Shown: in pieces, positions 1-7,704 of the stretch
Layout of the letters: each line of letters starts with the position of its first letter
Numbering within the stretch: the stretch's first letter is position 1
Assembly (NCBI GenBank): GCA_013696235.1
Contig: JACCYY010000014.1
Span: 1 to 16,671 of the forward strand
Reading direction: 5' to 3'
DNA: 16,671 nucleotides
Source of the DNA: Sporichthyaceae bacterium
Lineage (GTDB): Bacteria; Actinomycetota; Actinomycetes; JACCYY01
The notes under the pieces: generated by a model
What the model was told of the DNA's origin: nothing
Seen by the model: only the letters and a program-made list of their open reading frames with translations
The model's database searches: none
Position numbers and translations under genes: made by a program

Positions 1-50
1 GAGCCGGCGGATTTACAGTCCGCTCCCTTTGACCACTCGGGCAACCTGCC
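1..50 (-). tRNA. tRNA-Tyr (anticodon GUA), partial: 5' part only
   Basis: Read on the minus strand, the sequence starts GGCAGGTTGCCCGAG, which puts U8 and A14 at their canonical places after a 7-nt acceptor strand. The D-arm is followed by a perfect 5-bp anticodon stem (GCGGA/TCCGC) around the loop CTGTAAA, so the anticodon is GTA (window positions 14-16) and the tRNA is tyrosine. After the anticodon stem comes CGGCTC, the start of the long class II variable arm expected of bacterial tRNA-Tyr. The rest of the variable arm, the T-arm and the 3' acceptor strand lie beyond the window's left edge. The tRNA is transcribed away from yajQ. Confidence 0.93.
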
Positions 51-175
51 GGTGCCACCTCGCGGCGGCGGCTTGACAGGATAGCCGACTGATCGGGTGC
101 CTCCGGGTCTCGATCACGGCCGTCTCCAGACCTGCCGGACGGCTGCGGCGCACGCGCAGAGAGGGAGGACAGCCA

Positions 176-664
176 ATGGCTGACTCATCGTTCGACGTGG
201 TGAGCAAGGTCGACCGACAGGAGATCGACAACGCCCTCAACCAGGCCGCGAAGGAGATCGCGACCCGGTTCGACTTCAAGAACGTCGGGGCCTCGATCGC
301 GTGGTCTGGCGACAAGATCGAGATGGTCGCCTCGTCCGAGGACAGGGTCAAGGCCGTGCTCGACGTGTTCAGGGACAAGCTCGTCAGGCGCGGCATCTCG
401 CTCAAGGCTCTCGACGCCGGCGAGCCACGGCTCTCGGGAAAGGACCACCACATCACCGCTTCGATGCAGGACGGCATCACGCAGGAGAACGCGAAGAAGG
501 TGGCGAAGATCATCCGGGATGAGGGACCCAAGGGCGTGCGGGCTCAGATCCAGGGCGACGAGCTCCGCGTCAGCGCGAAGAAGAAGGACGACCTCCAGGA
601 GGTCATCGCCCTCCTCAAGGGTCAGGAGCTCGACTTCGCGATCCAGTTCACCAACTACCGCTGA
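176..664 (+). CDS. yajQ: YajQ/DUF520-family nucleotide-binding protein
   Basis: The 162-residue product has the usual YajQ length. It opens with the characteristic [13 protein letters not shown] segment, continues with TRFDFK and the central [15 protein letters not shown] region, and ends with [10 protein letters not shown], the conserved family C-terminus. YajQ proteins are small cytoplasmic proteins with two ferredoxin-like folds; some members bind cyclic-di-GMP and act as effectors, others were described as RNA- or nucleotide-binding. Which applies here cannot be read from the sequence. The ATG is preceded by GGGAGGA (163-169) with a 6-nt spacer, which fixes the start. It is the only gene at this end on the plus strand: it diverges from tRNA-Tyr and converges on the lysozyme-like gene with 27 nt between the stops. 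Confidence 0.95.
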   Translation: MADSSFDVVSKVDRQEIDNALNQAAKEIATRFDFKNVGASIAWSGDKIEMVASSEDRVKAVLDVFRDKLVRRGISLKALDAGEPRLSGKDHHITASMQDGITQENAKKVAKIIRDEGPKGVRAQIQGDELRVSAKKKDDLQEVIALLKGQELDFAIQFTNYR

Positions 665-691
665 CGGCTGGCCGGTCCCGCCTGGGCAGGG

Positions 692-1495
692 TCAGCAGCG
701 GGGCGCGACCCGCTTGCGGGTGTCGGTGTAGACGTAGCCGTCGGAGAAGTATCGGCCGGGTCGGTCGCTGTCCCAGATCCGCGTCTCGTAGTCGAAGATC
801 GGGCTGTACACGGACTCGCCGCGGGTTTGGCACCGGATCCGCACGACGGCGTCGTCGGGCAGCGTACCGACGACGTCACCGGAGGTCCGTGGCTTGTTGC
901 GGACGTTGAGCGCCCCGCCCTCGGTCATCACCACACCGACCACGATGTTGTCGCCGGTCACCCTGAGCACGGCCTTGCGGGCCTCGTTCAGATAGATCTT
1001 GAAGGCGCGTGAGTTGTACGTCGACCACGGCTGGAACGTGCTGGAGCGGTCGCGGTAGATCTGGTAGGCGGCGTCGGCGTTGCACTGCAGGTTGTACGCG
1101 CACGTGTCGCCTACACCTGGGTGGTAGCAGTCGTTGATCTGCCAAGCGCCGCGGTCACGAGAGCCGTCCGGGCAGCCCTGGGTCTGACCGTTCGTCCCGG
1201 TGGCCGACGGGTTGCAGCCGGACTCGGCCATCGCGATGGCCGTCGCCACCACGAGGTCGGTGCCAGACCACCCGGCCCGGTCGGCCGCCCTGGCGCACTT
1301 GTGCAGCGGCAGCGCTTCCTGCGTGGTGACGACCCGGCTCAGGTAGAGCGCAGCCTCAGCCTCGGCTGTCCGTTGGGCGTCCCCGCCGCTCCCGGCCTGC
1401 GCCGCGGTCATCACCGAACCGGCCAACACCATCGCGAGGACCACGACCATTGCGCGTGCCGTGCGTCGACGGCTCAGTCCTTGTCCGTGCGTCAT
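692..1495 (-). CDS. Secreted lysozyme/transglycosylase-like protein with C-terminal SH3-like domain
   Basis: This is a 267-aa protein. Residues 1 to about 34 form a signal peptide: an RRRTAR basic stretch, a hydrophobic core rich in V, L and A, then AQA before the likely cleavage site. Residues 65-175 resemble the lysozyme/lytic-transglycosylase fold. AIAMAESGCNP places a candidate catalytic Glu at 91, and DRGAWQIND (114-122) matches the conserved G-x-WQIN segment. Residues about 184-262 (GGALNVRNKPRTSGDVVGTL onward) look like a bacterial SH3 cell-wall-binding domain. Eight cysteines in the mature part suggest disulfides. The likely role is peptidoglycan cleavage or remodelling outside the cell. 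I chose the ATG at 1495 because GGAGG lies 4 nt upstream and the signal peptide follows directly; the frame stays open to 1663 but that part looks non-coding. The 130-bp gap upstream could hold its own promoter, but I see no convincing one. Function is inferred from motifs. Confidence 0.8.
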   Translation of the reverse strand: MTHGQGLSRRRTARAMVVVLAMVLAGSVMTAAQAGSGGDAQRTAEAEAALYLSRVVTTQEALPLHKCARAADRAGWSGTDLVVATAIAMAESGCNPSATGTNGQTQGCPDGSRDRGAWQINDCYHPGVGDTCAYNLQCNADAAYQIYRDRSSTFQPWSTYNSRAFKIYLNEARKAVLRVTGDNIVVGVVMTEGGALNVRNKPRTSGDVVGTLPDDAVVRIRCQTRGESVYSPIFDYETRIWDSDRPGRYFSDGYVYTDTRKRVAPRC

Positions 1496-1625
1496 CGTGC
1501 CTCCAGGTGTTGCTGCCGTGATCGATGGGACAGGTGTGACAACAGTCGCGAGCTCCGGATCGTAGTGCGATCCCCTTGATTGCGGTAGCCCACCGCGTTC
1601 CGGGGGGCCGGATGGTCGCCGGGGA

Positions 1626-2486
1626 TCAGCGCGGGTAGCCGGCCATGCGCTCGAGCCGCGCAACCCGGTCCGCCATCGGCGGGTGGGTGCTGAACAGCCG
1701 GGACCAGCCCTCGGGCCGGAACGGGTTCGCGATCATCAGCGCGCTCGTGGTCTGCAGCTCCGGCGCGGGTCGAAGCGGCAACGCCCGCGTACCGGCCTCG
1801 AGCTTGCGCAAGGCGGCCGCGAGACCGAGCGGGTCGCCGGTGAGGACCACCCCGGACGCGTCGGCCTCGTACTCGCGTGACCGGCTCACGCCGAGCTGGA
1901 CCACCAGCGCTGCGACCGGCGCCAGCACGAGCAGGAACAGCCCGTTGACCAGACCGCCGTCCTCGTCGTCAGCGGGTCGCCCGAACGGCAGCAGCCAGGC
2001 GAGCTGGACACCGAGCATGACGGCGCTGGCCAACGCTGTGGTGATCGACGAGACGAGGATGTCCCGGTTGAGGACGTGCGAGAGCTCGTGCGCCAGCACC
2101 GCGCGGAGCTCGCGCTCGTCCAGCATCGTGAGGATGCCTTCCGTGCAGCACACCGCCGAGTGCCGCGGGTCCCGCCCGGTCGCGAACGCGTTCGGCGCGG
2201 CGGTCGGCGAGACGTAGAGGCGCGGCATCGGCTGTCGCGCGCCGGTCGAGAGCTCGCGCACGATGCGGTACATCACCGGCTGCATCGCCTCGCTCACGGG
2301 GTACGCCCGCATCGCCCGCAGCGCGACCTTGTCACTCGCGAGATACGCGGCGCAGTTCATGCCGATCGTCGCGACGAGGGCCACGACCAGCCCGAGCGGG
2401 CCGAAGAACGAGCCGACGACGAGGATCAGCCCGGACAGCGCGGTCAAGAGCGCAGCCGTCCGGAGCGTGTTCCGCGAGGCGTGCAC
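1626..2486 (-). CDS. htpX: HtpX-like M48 zinc metalloprotease (membrane)
   Basis: With the GTG at 2486 the product has 286 residues, the usual HtpX length. Residues about 12-50 contain two hydrophobic segments. LAHELSHVLNRD supplies the HExxH zinc motif (H133, E134, H137), and SREYEADA (203-210) supplies the third ligand, probably E205. Two more hydrophobic segments lie at about 148-168 and 180-200, and STHPP near the C-terminus is another family signature. HtpX proteases sit in the cytoplasmic membrane with a cytosolic active site and degrade misfolded membrane proteins. I preferred the GTG at 2486 to an in-frame ATG at 2576: GGGAGGG sits just upstream, and the N-terminus HASRNTLRTA resembles family starts, while the extension is low-complexity. 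It lies downstream of nuoN after 120 bp. A role in quality control of this large membrane complex is plausible but not shown. Confidence 0.9.
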   Translation of the reverse strand: MHASRNTLRTAALLTALSGLILVVGSFFGPLGLVVALVATIGMNCAAYLASDKVALRAMRAYPVSEAMQPVMYRIVRELSTGARQPMPRLYVSPTAAPNAFATGRDPRHSAVCCTEGILTMLDERELRAVLAHELSHVLNRDILVSSITTALASAVMLGVQLAWLLPFGRPADDEDGGLVNGLFLLVLAPVAALVVQLGVSRSREYEADASGVVLTGDPLGLAAALRKLEAGTRALPLRPAPELQTTSALMIANPFRPEGWSRLFSTHPPMADRVARLERMAGYPR

Positions 2487-2566
2487 CAGCCCTCCCGTCA
2501 GCAGGGTCGAGATCCGGGGGCGGGGCGGGCCCTCGACACCGCCACCGCGTGGACAACGAGCACGCG

Positions 2567-2600
2567 GGGTGCCCACGTTCCCGGCCTGCGGTCGGCACCC
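2567..2600 (-). terminator. Possible stem-loop between nuoN and htpX
   Basis: GGGTGCC (2567-2573) and GGCACCC (2594-2600) are perfect 7-bp inverted repeats with a 20-nt GC-rich loop. They lie directly downstream of the nuoN stop at 2607. There is no U-tract, so if it acts at all it would be a weak GC-rich terminator or processing stem. Stems of this size are common by chance in DNA this rich in GC. Confidence 0.22.
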
Positions 2601-2606
2601 ACCCGG

Positions 2607-4160
2607 TCACAGCACCGCGAGCACGGCCTGCGGCCAGATCGACAGCGCGACGCCGCCTGCAAGCGCGAGCCCGACCGCGACGGACGGCGCTCGACCGTGC
2701 GCGCGGATCTCGAGCCCACCTTCGTAGGGCGACGCGGCGGGGATGGCGAAGATGACCGCCGTCCAGCGTAGGTAGTAGGCCAGCCCGAGCACGACGTTCA
2801 CCGCCATCACCACCGCGAGCCAGCCGAGCCCGGCATCCACAGCGGACCGGAGCACGACGACTTTCGTGACCAGCCCGGCGACCCCTGGTGGTACGCCGGC
2901 CAGCGAGACGAGGAAGAACGCGAGCGCGATGCCCGCCAGCGCGCTGGTCCGGATCATCCCGGTGTAGTCCGCGACGGTTCTTGCCCCGGTCGTCCCCCGA
3001 AGGCTGTCGGTCACCGCGACCACCGCGAACGCGCCAAGGTTCATCACGGCGTAGACGGCGAGGTAGGCGATCGTGGCAGCCGCACCGTCGAGGGCGAGCC
3101 CGCGCGCGCTGGTTGCGATCCCGGCCGCGGCGAGCGGGACGAGCATGAAGCCCGACTGCGCTATCGAGGACCAGGCCAGGAGGCGTACGACGTCGGTCTG
3201 CCGCAGCGCCCCGAGGTTGCCGATCGTCATGGTCAGCGCGGCGATGATCGCGAGCACGGTGCCCCATGCCTCGCCGTACGGACGAAGCCCGAACCACAGC
3301 ACGACCAGCAGACCGGCGAAACCGCCGGACTTCGAGACGACCGAGAGGAACGCCGCGACCCGGACCGGTGCGCCCACGTACGCGTCGGGCACCCAGCCGT
3401 GGAACGGCACGGCGGCGACCTTGAAAAGGAGCCCGGCGAGCAGCAGCGTCGCGCCGACCGCGGCGACCGGTGTCGACGCGGTCCCGGCGACGAGCGCGCC
3501 GGCGAGCAGGTCGAAGTAGAGCGTGCCGGTGACGCCGTACAGCAGGGCCGCGCCGAAGAGCATCACGGCGAGGGCCACCACCGACACGAGAAAGGCCTTG
3601 AGGGCGCCCTCCGCGGCCGACGGGTGCTCGCGCGTCTGACCAGCCGGCAGCGCGATCATCGCGAAGGCCGGGAGCGAGAGCACCTCGAGCGCGATCACCA
3701 GGGTCAGCACGTCGCGCGAGGCAGCGATCGCCATCGCGCCCGCCAGCGAGACGAGCAGCAGGAAGTGGTACTCCCCAGACAGCCGGCCAGACAGCCGGCC
3801 CGACAGCCGGCCCGGTGCCCCTGGCGCCGGACCTGGATCGTCCCGGACCGGAAGCATGATCACGACGGCGGCGCCGACGAGCGAGATCGCCTGCAGCGCC
3901 CAGGTGATCGGCTCGACCACGAACGAGCAGGCCGACAGCCCACCACCGGCATCGATGCAGAACGTGCCCCGCTCACGGTCCGTCTGAGCCACCAGGAGGG
4001 CGCCGGCGAGGACGACCACGCCCAGCGTCGGCCACCGCAGCGCGGCTCGGCGCGCGGGCGGCACCCACAGATCGGCGAGCAGAACACCGATCGAGCCGAG
4101 CGCCACCACGAGCGTCGGGCCCAGCGCCACCCAGTCGACCGACTGCACGAGCGACGTCAT
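2607..4160 (-). CDS. nuoN: NADH-quinone oxidoreductase subunit N (antiporter-like)
   Basis: This 517-aa polytopic membrane protein is the antiporter-like proton-pumping subunit of complex I next to the NuoA/H/J/K core. Functional residues are in place: the Glu in IALEVLSLPAFAM (E159) and the Lys in LLFKVAAVPFHGWVPDA (K247, with H254), the key charges of the antiporter fold. Residues 118-129 are three copies of RLSG, encoded by a 12-bp tandem repeat in a loop between transmembrane helices. The ATG at 4160 has only a weak upstream GGTGG. Unlike the other nuo genes it is not overlapped by its predecessor: nuoM lies about 3.5 kb away, separated by the E1 and acyl-CoA dehydrogenase genes and then a 100-bp gap. 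It may therefore have weaker coupling or its own signals. Confidence 0.95.
   Translation of the reverse strand: MTSLVQSVDWVALGPTLVVALGSIGVLLADLWVPPARRAALRWPTLGVVVLAGALLVAQTDRERGTFCIDAGGGLSACSFVVEPITWALQAISLVGAAVVIMLPVRDDPGPAPGAPGRLSGRLSGRLSGEYHFLLLVSLAGAMAIAASRDVLTLVIALEVLSLPAFAMIALPAGQTREHPSAAEGALKAFLVSVVALAVMLFGAALLYGVTGTLYFDLLAGALVAGTASTPVAAVGATLLLAGLLFKVAAVPFHGWVPDAYVGAPVRVAAFLSVVSKSGGFAGLLVVLWFGLRPYGEAWGTVLAIIAALTMTIGNLGALRQTDVVRLLAWSSIAQSGFMLVPLAAAGIATSARGLALDGAAATIAYLAVYAVMNLGAFAVVAVTDSLRGTTGARTVADYTGMIRTSALAGIALAFFLVSLAGVPPGVAGLVTKVVVLRSAVDAGLGWLAVVMAVNVVLGLAYYLRWTAVIFAIPAASPYEGGLEIRAHGRAPSVAVGLALAGGVALSIWPQAVLAVL
3776..3811 (-). repeat. 12-bp tandem repeat (3 copies) inside nuoN
   Basis: Three adjacent 12-bp units on the plus strand read cagacagccggc, cagacagccggc and ccgacagccggc (one mismatch in the third). 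The unit is a multiple of three, so the frame is kept and the minus strand encodes RLSG three times. The repeat sits in a loop between hydrophobic segments. It is probably a slippage-generated in-frame expansion and could vary in copy number between strains. Confidence 0.85.
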
Positions 4161-4260
4161 TCGGGGCCACCGCGGGATCGAGAGCGAAGCGAGCGAGCGC
4201 GGGGTCCCCGAGGAGTCGCGAGCGCAGCGAGTGACTTCGTGGGGTGCATGTGTGGGGTGA
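4161..4260. other. 100-bp spacer between acyl-CoA dehydrogenase gene and nuoN with GC-rich extragenic repeat
   Basis: The spacer holds two related stretches built from GCGAGCG/AGCGAG words (about 4182-4199 and 4215-4231), flanking the near-palindrome GGGGTCCCC (4201-4209). Such gagcgaagcgagcg-type extragenic repeats are common in high-GC actinobacteria. I see no convincing -10/-35 or Shine-Dalgarno for nuoN here, only a weak GGTGG upstream of 4160. Being intergenic within the presumed transcript, it may act as an attenuating or processing element, but that is inference. Confidence 0.5.
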
Positions 4261-5433
4261 TCATGAAAAGGCTCCGTGCCCGGTGAGCGCCTGGCCGATC
4301 ACCAGGCTGTGCACCTCCGAGGTGCCCTCGTAGGTGAGCACCGACTCGAGGTTGTTCGCGTGCCGGAGCACGCCGTACTCGAGCGTGATGCCGTTCGCAC
4401 CGAGGATCGTGCGGCACTCACGGGCGATCTTCAGCGCCTCGCGCACGTTGTTGAGCTTGCCCAGGCTGACCTGGCGTCCTTCGAGCCGGTGCTCGTCCTT
4501 GAGCCGGCCGAGGTGCATCGCCAGCAGGAACGCCTTTTGCAGCTCCAGCGCCATGTCCGCGAGCTTGGCCTGGGTGAGCTGGAATGCGGCCAGCGGGCGC
4601 CCGAAGACCTCGCGCTCGCAGGCATACGCGATCGCGGTCTCGAGGCAGTCCCGGGCCGCGCCGACCGCGCCGAACACGATCCCGAACCTGGCCTCGTCGA
4701 GGCAGGACAGCGGGCCACGCAGGCCACGGGCCTCGGGCAGCACCGCCGAGGCCGGGAGCCGTACGCCGTCGAGCACGAGCTCGGAGGTGATCGACGCTCG
4801 CAGCGAGAGCTTGCCGTGCATCGTGGTGGCGGAGAATCCCGCAGTGCCGACCGGCACGAGGAACCCACGGATGCCGTCGTCGGTCTGCGCCCACACGACC
4901 GCGACGTCGGCGACCGAGCCGTTGGTAATCCACATCTTCGTGCCGTCGAGCACCCAGCCGTCGCCCTCACGTCGCGCCCGGGTGCGCATGCCGCCGGGGT
5001 TGGAGCCGAAGTCCGGCTCCGTCAGTCCGAAGCAACCGATCGCCTCGCCGGCGGCCATCCGCGGCAACCACGCGGTCTTCTGCTCCTCGCTCCCCCACCG
5101 CCAGATCGCGAACATCGCCAGCGACCCCTGCACGGAGACGAAGCTGCGGGTCCCGGAGTCGCCGGCCTCGAGCTCGAGGCAGGCGAGCCCGTACGAGGTC
5201 GCGCTGGTCCCCGCGCAGCCGTAGCCCTGCAGGTGCATGCCGAGGAGACCCAGCGCCCCGAAGTCCTTGGCCAGGTCGACCGGGAACGTGCCGGCCTCGT
5301 ACCAGGAGGCGACATCCGGCCGGATGCGCTCGGCGACGAAGCGCCGGACGGTCGCCTGGATGTCGCGCTCGTCGTCGGTGAGCAGATGGTCGATGACCAG
5401 GAGCTCCAACGCACCGACCCGTTCAGTCGCCAT
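4261..5433 (-). CDS. gcdH: Acyl-CoA dehydrogenase, glutaryl-CoA dehydrogenase-like
   Basis: This is a 390-aa FAD-dependent acyl-CoA dehydrogenase. It contains CFGLTEPDFGSNPGGM and DGTKMWITNG (FAD/substrate-binding middle domain) and the helical C-terminal domain with REVFGRPLAAFQLTQAKLA. The C-terminal LTYEGTSEVHSL places the catalytic base at E369. It resembles glutaryl-CoA dehydrogenases most: the segment before GTRSFVSVQGSL keeps counterparts of human Arg94 and Ser98 (R96, S100) and Glu87 (E89), and a Tyr precedes the catalytic Glu. I recall the Glu87 and Tyr counterparts as typical of the decarboxylating type. The predicted reaction is glutaryl-CoA to crotonyl-CoA plus CO2, passing electrons to ETF. 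The ATG at 5433 follows GGAGGAGG at good spacing. It overlaps the upstream E1 stop by 11 nt, so the two are probably co-translated. The frame runs open to 5841 but only antisense to the E1 frame. The position between nuoM and nuoN is unusual. Confidence 0.88.
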   Translation of the reverse strand: MATERVGALELLVIDHLLTDDERDIQATVRRFVAERIRPDVASWYEAGTFPVDLAKDFGALGLLGMHLQGYGCAGTSATSYGLACLELEAGDSGTRSFVSVQGSLAMFAIWRWGSEEQKTAWLPRMAAGEAIGCFGLTEPDFGSNPGGMRTRARREGDGWVLDGTKMWITNGSVADVAVVWAQTDDGIRGFLVPVGTAGFSATTMHGKLSLRASITSELVLDGVRLPASAVLPEARGLRGPLSCLDEARFGIVFGAVGAARDCLETAIAYACEREVFGRPLAAFQLTQAKLADMALELQKAFLLAMHLGRLKDEHRLEGRQVSLGKLNNVREALKIARECRTILGANGITLEYGVLRHANNLESVLTYEGTSEVHSLVIGQALTGHGAFS

Positions 5434-7702
5434 GCGTCCTCCTCCGGTCGGCGAGCTCTCGGGCGGCCAGCTCGACCCTGTCCGATGCCACCAGGACGTG
5501 CAAGGCGGCGGCGCCGAGGGGGACGAAGCTGTCCTCCGCGGCCACCCGAGCCAGCGGCCCACGGAAGCCCGCGTCGAGCAGAGCGGCCATGACGCCTTCG
5601 GCGACGCCGCCGGTCCGCCGGGTCTCGTCCACGACGAGCACCCGGCCGGTGGCGTGTGCGGCGTCGAGCAGGTCGTCCAGCGGGAGCGGCGCGAGCCAGC
5701 GCAGGTCGACCACGCGCGCGGCGATGCCGTCAGCGGCGAGCCGGGCGGCCACCGACAGCGCCATCGGGACGCCGTTGCCGAACGTGACGAGCGCGAGATC
5801 GCCGCCGTCACCCCAGGTGCGGGCTCGTCCAACCGGGACATGCCGCTCGACCCATCTCGCGGGTGCGTCGTACGGGGCGCAGCAGGCCCCGTCGCCGGGC
5901 GTGGAGAGGTCCCGTTCGTGGTACCGCGCGATCGGTTCGAGGAACACGCACACCGAGCCGTCGACCAGCGCGGCTGCGACGCAGGTCCGAAGCATGGCTG
6001 GCGCGTCGGCCGGTCCCGAGGGCGAGGCGATGATCAGCCCGGGGACGTCCCGGAGGACGGCCACCGAGCTGTCGTTGTGGAAGTGCCCGCCGAACCCGCG
6101 CTGGTAGCCGTACGCGGGGACCCGCACGACCATGGGGTTGCGGTAGCGGCCCTGGGAGAAGAACTGCAGCGTCGCGGCCTCGCCGCGGATCTGGTCCTCG
6201 GCGTTGTGGAGGTATGCGAGGTACTGGATCTCCGCGATCGGCAGCAGGCCGGAGACACCCGCGCCGAGCGCGAGGCCGAGCACCGCCTGCTCGTCGAGCA
6301 ACGTGTCGAAGACCCGCCCGGCGCCGAAGCGCCGCTGCAGTCCTCGGGTCACCCCGTAGACGCCGCCCTTCGCGGCGACGTCCTGGCCGAAGACCAGCGC
6401 ACCGGGCGTCGCGGCGAGCACGTCGTGCAGGGCGCGGTTGATGCTCTGGGCCAAGGTCAAGGGACCCTCGTCCTCCGGGAGCCGGCCGCCGAAGATCCCC
6501 AGCCGGCGGTGGTGATCTGCCGCGACCGCAGCCCGGTCGGCGACGGCCGCCGGCCGGCGGGGCGCGATCGGCGCCATGATCGTCGGTGCGTCGGCCAGCT
6601 TGGGTAGCCGGACCACCTCCGCGGCAGTCGCGTCGACCCGCGCCCGGACAGCGTCGTAGCGCGCGAGCAGGCCCGCTGGGTCGAGCACGCCGGCCTGGAC
6701 GAGCCTCTTGGCGGCGTGCACCAGCGGGTCCCGCGCAAGATCTGCAGCGATCGCGGTGCTCGAGCGGTAGCCCGCCTCCGCGTCGGATCCCGCGTGCCCC
6801 ATGAGACGGACGGTCGTGAGGTGCAAGAAGGCCGGGCGCCGGCGGCCACGGACGTACGCGACGGCTTCGCGGGCGACCGCGAGCACGTCGAGGACGTCGC
6901 TCCCGTCGGCGGCCAGGTAGCGCAGCCCCGGCCGCGCCTGGTACGCGGCGCGGACCCAGCCTGCGGGGGTGGGCACGCTGATCCCGAGCCTGTTGTCCTC
7001 GCAGACGAGCAGCAGCGGGAGCGGCAGGCCCTGGTAAGCGATGTGGCAGGCGGTGTTGATCGCCCCGGCCGCGGTCGAGTGGTTGACCGACGCGTCCCCG
7101 AAGCTGCACACCGTGATCGCGTCCGACGGCCACGGCGAGGCGACGCCGAGCTTCCGCGAACGTTCGACCGTCAAGGCCACTCCGACCGCCCGCGGCAGGT
7201 GTGAGGCGATGGTGGACGTCTGCGGGATCACGGCCAGATCGGCGTGCCCGAAGACCTTGTGCCGACCGCCGGCGATCGGCTCGGCGGCGGCCGCGACCAG
7301 CCCGAGCAGCACGTCGCGGATGCCGTCGTGGCCGGCGACCTGGCCGGCTCGGCGGAGGTAGAACCCCCCGGAGCGGTAGTGCAGCAGCGCCGGGTCGGTG
7401 GGGCGCAGGGCCGCGGCCACCGCGGCGTTCGCCTCGTGACCGGCCGACCCGATCGTGTAGAACGCCTCGTCGCGCGCTCGCAGGTCACGCGCCACGAGGT
7501 CGAGGTGGCGGCTGCCGGCGGCCGCGTCGAAGAGCTCGAGCAGCTCACGTGCGGTGTCGGCGTCGAGACGGTCCACCGGGCCGGCGGGCACGGGCGTGGT
7601 GGCGAGCTCGGCGACCCTGTCGCGGAAGTGCTGGTCGACGGGATCGGTGTCCAGGCTCTGCACGGTCGTCGCCCGGGCGCGCACGGTGGCGACGCGGACC
7701 AC
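5423..7702 (-). CDS. Fused 2-oxoacid dehydrogenase E1 (alpha + beta), thiamine-diphosphate dependent
   Basis: This about 759-aa protein joins both halves of a heterotetrameric E1. Residues about 50-360 are E1-alpha-like: YTIGSAGHEAN, HYRSGGFYLRR, and the thiamine-diphosphate/Mg motif starting GDASVN (202-207) and closing at VCEDN (233-237). A linker at about 370-412 is followed by an E1-beta-like part: SINRALHDVLA, FGQDVAAKGGVYGVT, and LLDEQAVLG with the expected cofactor-activating Glu at 471. The loop GGHFHNDSS (538-546) replaces the usual HSQS-type loop. The tail (DLRWLAPLP, VVDETRRTGGVAEG) is transketolase-C-like. E1 decarboxylates a 2-oxoacid and transfers the acyl group to a lipoyl-E2; the substrate is not readable from sequence. 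GTG 7702 lies 2 nt after the nuoM stop, with a G-rich stretch upstream; an in-frame ATG at 7771 is an alternative. No E2 or E3 gene is in this window. Confidence 0.87.
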   Translation of the reverse strand: MVRVATVRARATTVQSLDTDPVDQHFRDRVAELATTPVPAGPVDRLDADTARELLELFDAAAGSRHLDLVARDLRARDEAFYTIGSAGHEANAAVAAALRPTDPALLHYRSGGFYLRRAGQVAGHDGIRDVLLGLVAAAAEPIAGGRHKVFGHADLAVIPQTSTIASHLPRAVGVALTVERSRKLGVASPWPSDAITVCSFGDASVNHSTAAGAINTACHIAYQGLPLPLLLVCEDNRLGISVPTPAGWVRAAYQARPGLRYLAADGSDVLDVLAVAREAVAYVRGRRRPAFLHLTTVRLMGHAGSDAEAGYRSSTAIAADLARDPLVHAAKRLVQAGVLDPAGLLARYDAVRARVDATAAEVVRLPKLADAPTIMAPIAPRRPAAVADRAAVAADHHRRLGIFGGRLPEDEGPLTLAQSINRALHDVLAATPGALVFGQDVAAKGGVYGVTRGLQRRFGAGRVFDTLLDEQAVLGLALGAGVSGLLPIAEIQYLAYLHNAEDQIRGEAATLQFFSQGRYRNPMVVRVPAYGYQRGFGGHFHNDSSVAVLRDVPGLIIASPSGPADAPAMLRTCVAAALVDGSVCVFLEPIARYHERDLSTPGDGACCAPYDAPARWVERHVPVGRARTWGDGGDLALVTFGNGVPMALSVAARLAADGIAARVVDLRWLAPLPLDDLLDAAHATGRVLVVDETRRTGGVAEGVMAALLDAGFRGPLARVAAEDSFVPLGAAALHVLVASDRVELAARELADRRRTHGD

Positions 7703-7704
7703 GG

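Noticed and set aside
73..78. Perfect TTGACA as a -35 box for yajQ
   Set aside because: No acceptable -10 hexamer 16-18 bp downstream, so a promoter is not called.
705..722. ACCCG-CGGGT hairpin between converging yajQ and lysozyme-like genes as a terminator
   Set aside because: Only about 5 bp of stem, no U-tract, and it lies inside the lysozyme-like gene's 3' end; expected by chance in this GC content.
5434..5841. N-terminal extension of the acyl-CoA dehydrogenase up to 5841
   Set aside because: The extension translates to Ser/Arg/Pro-rich sequence lying out of frame over the well-conserved E1 C-terminus; the ATG at 5433 has GGAGGAGG upstream.
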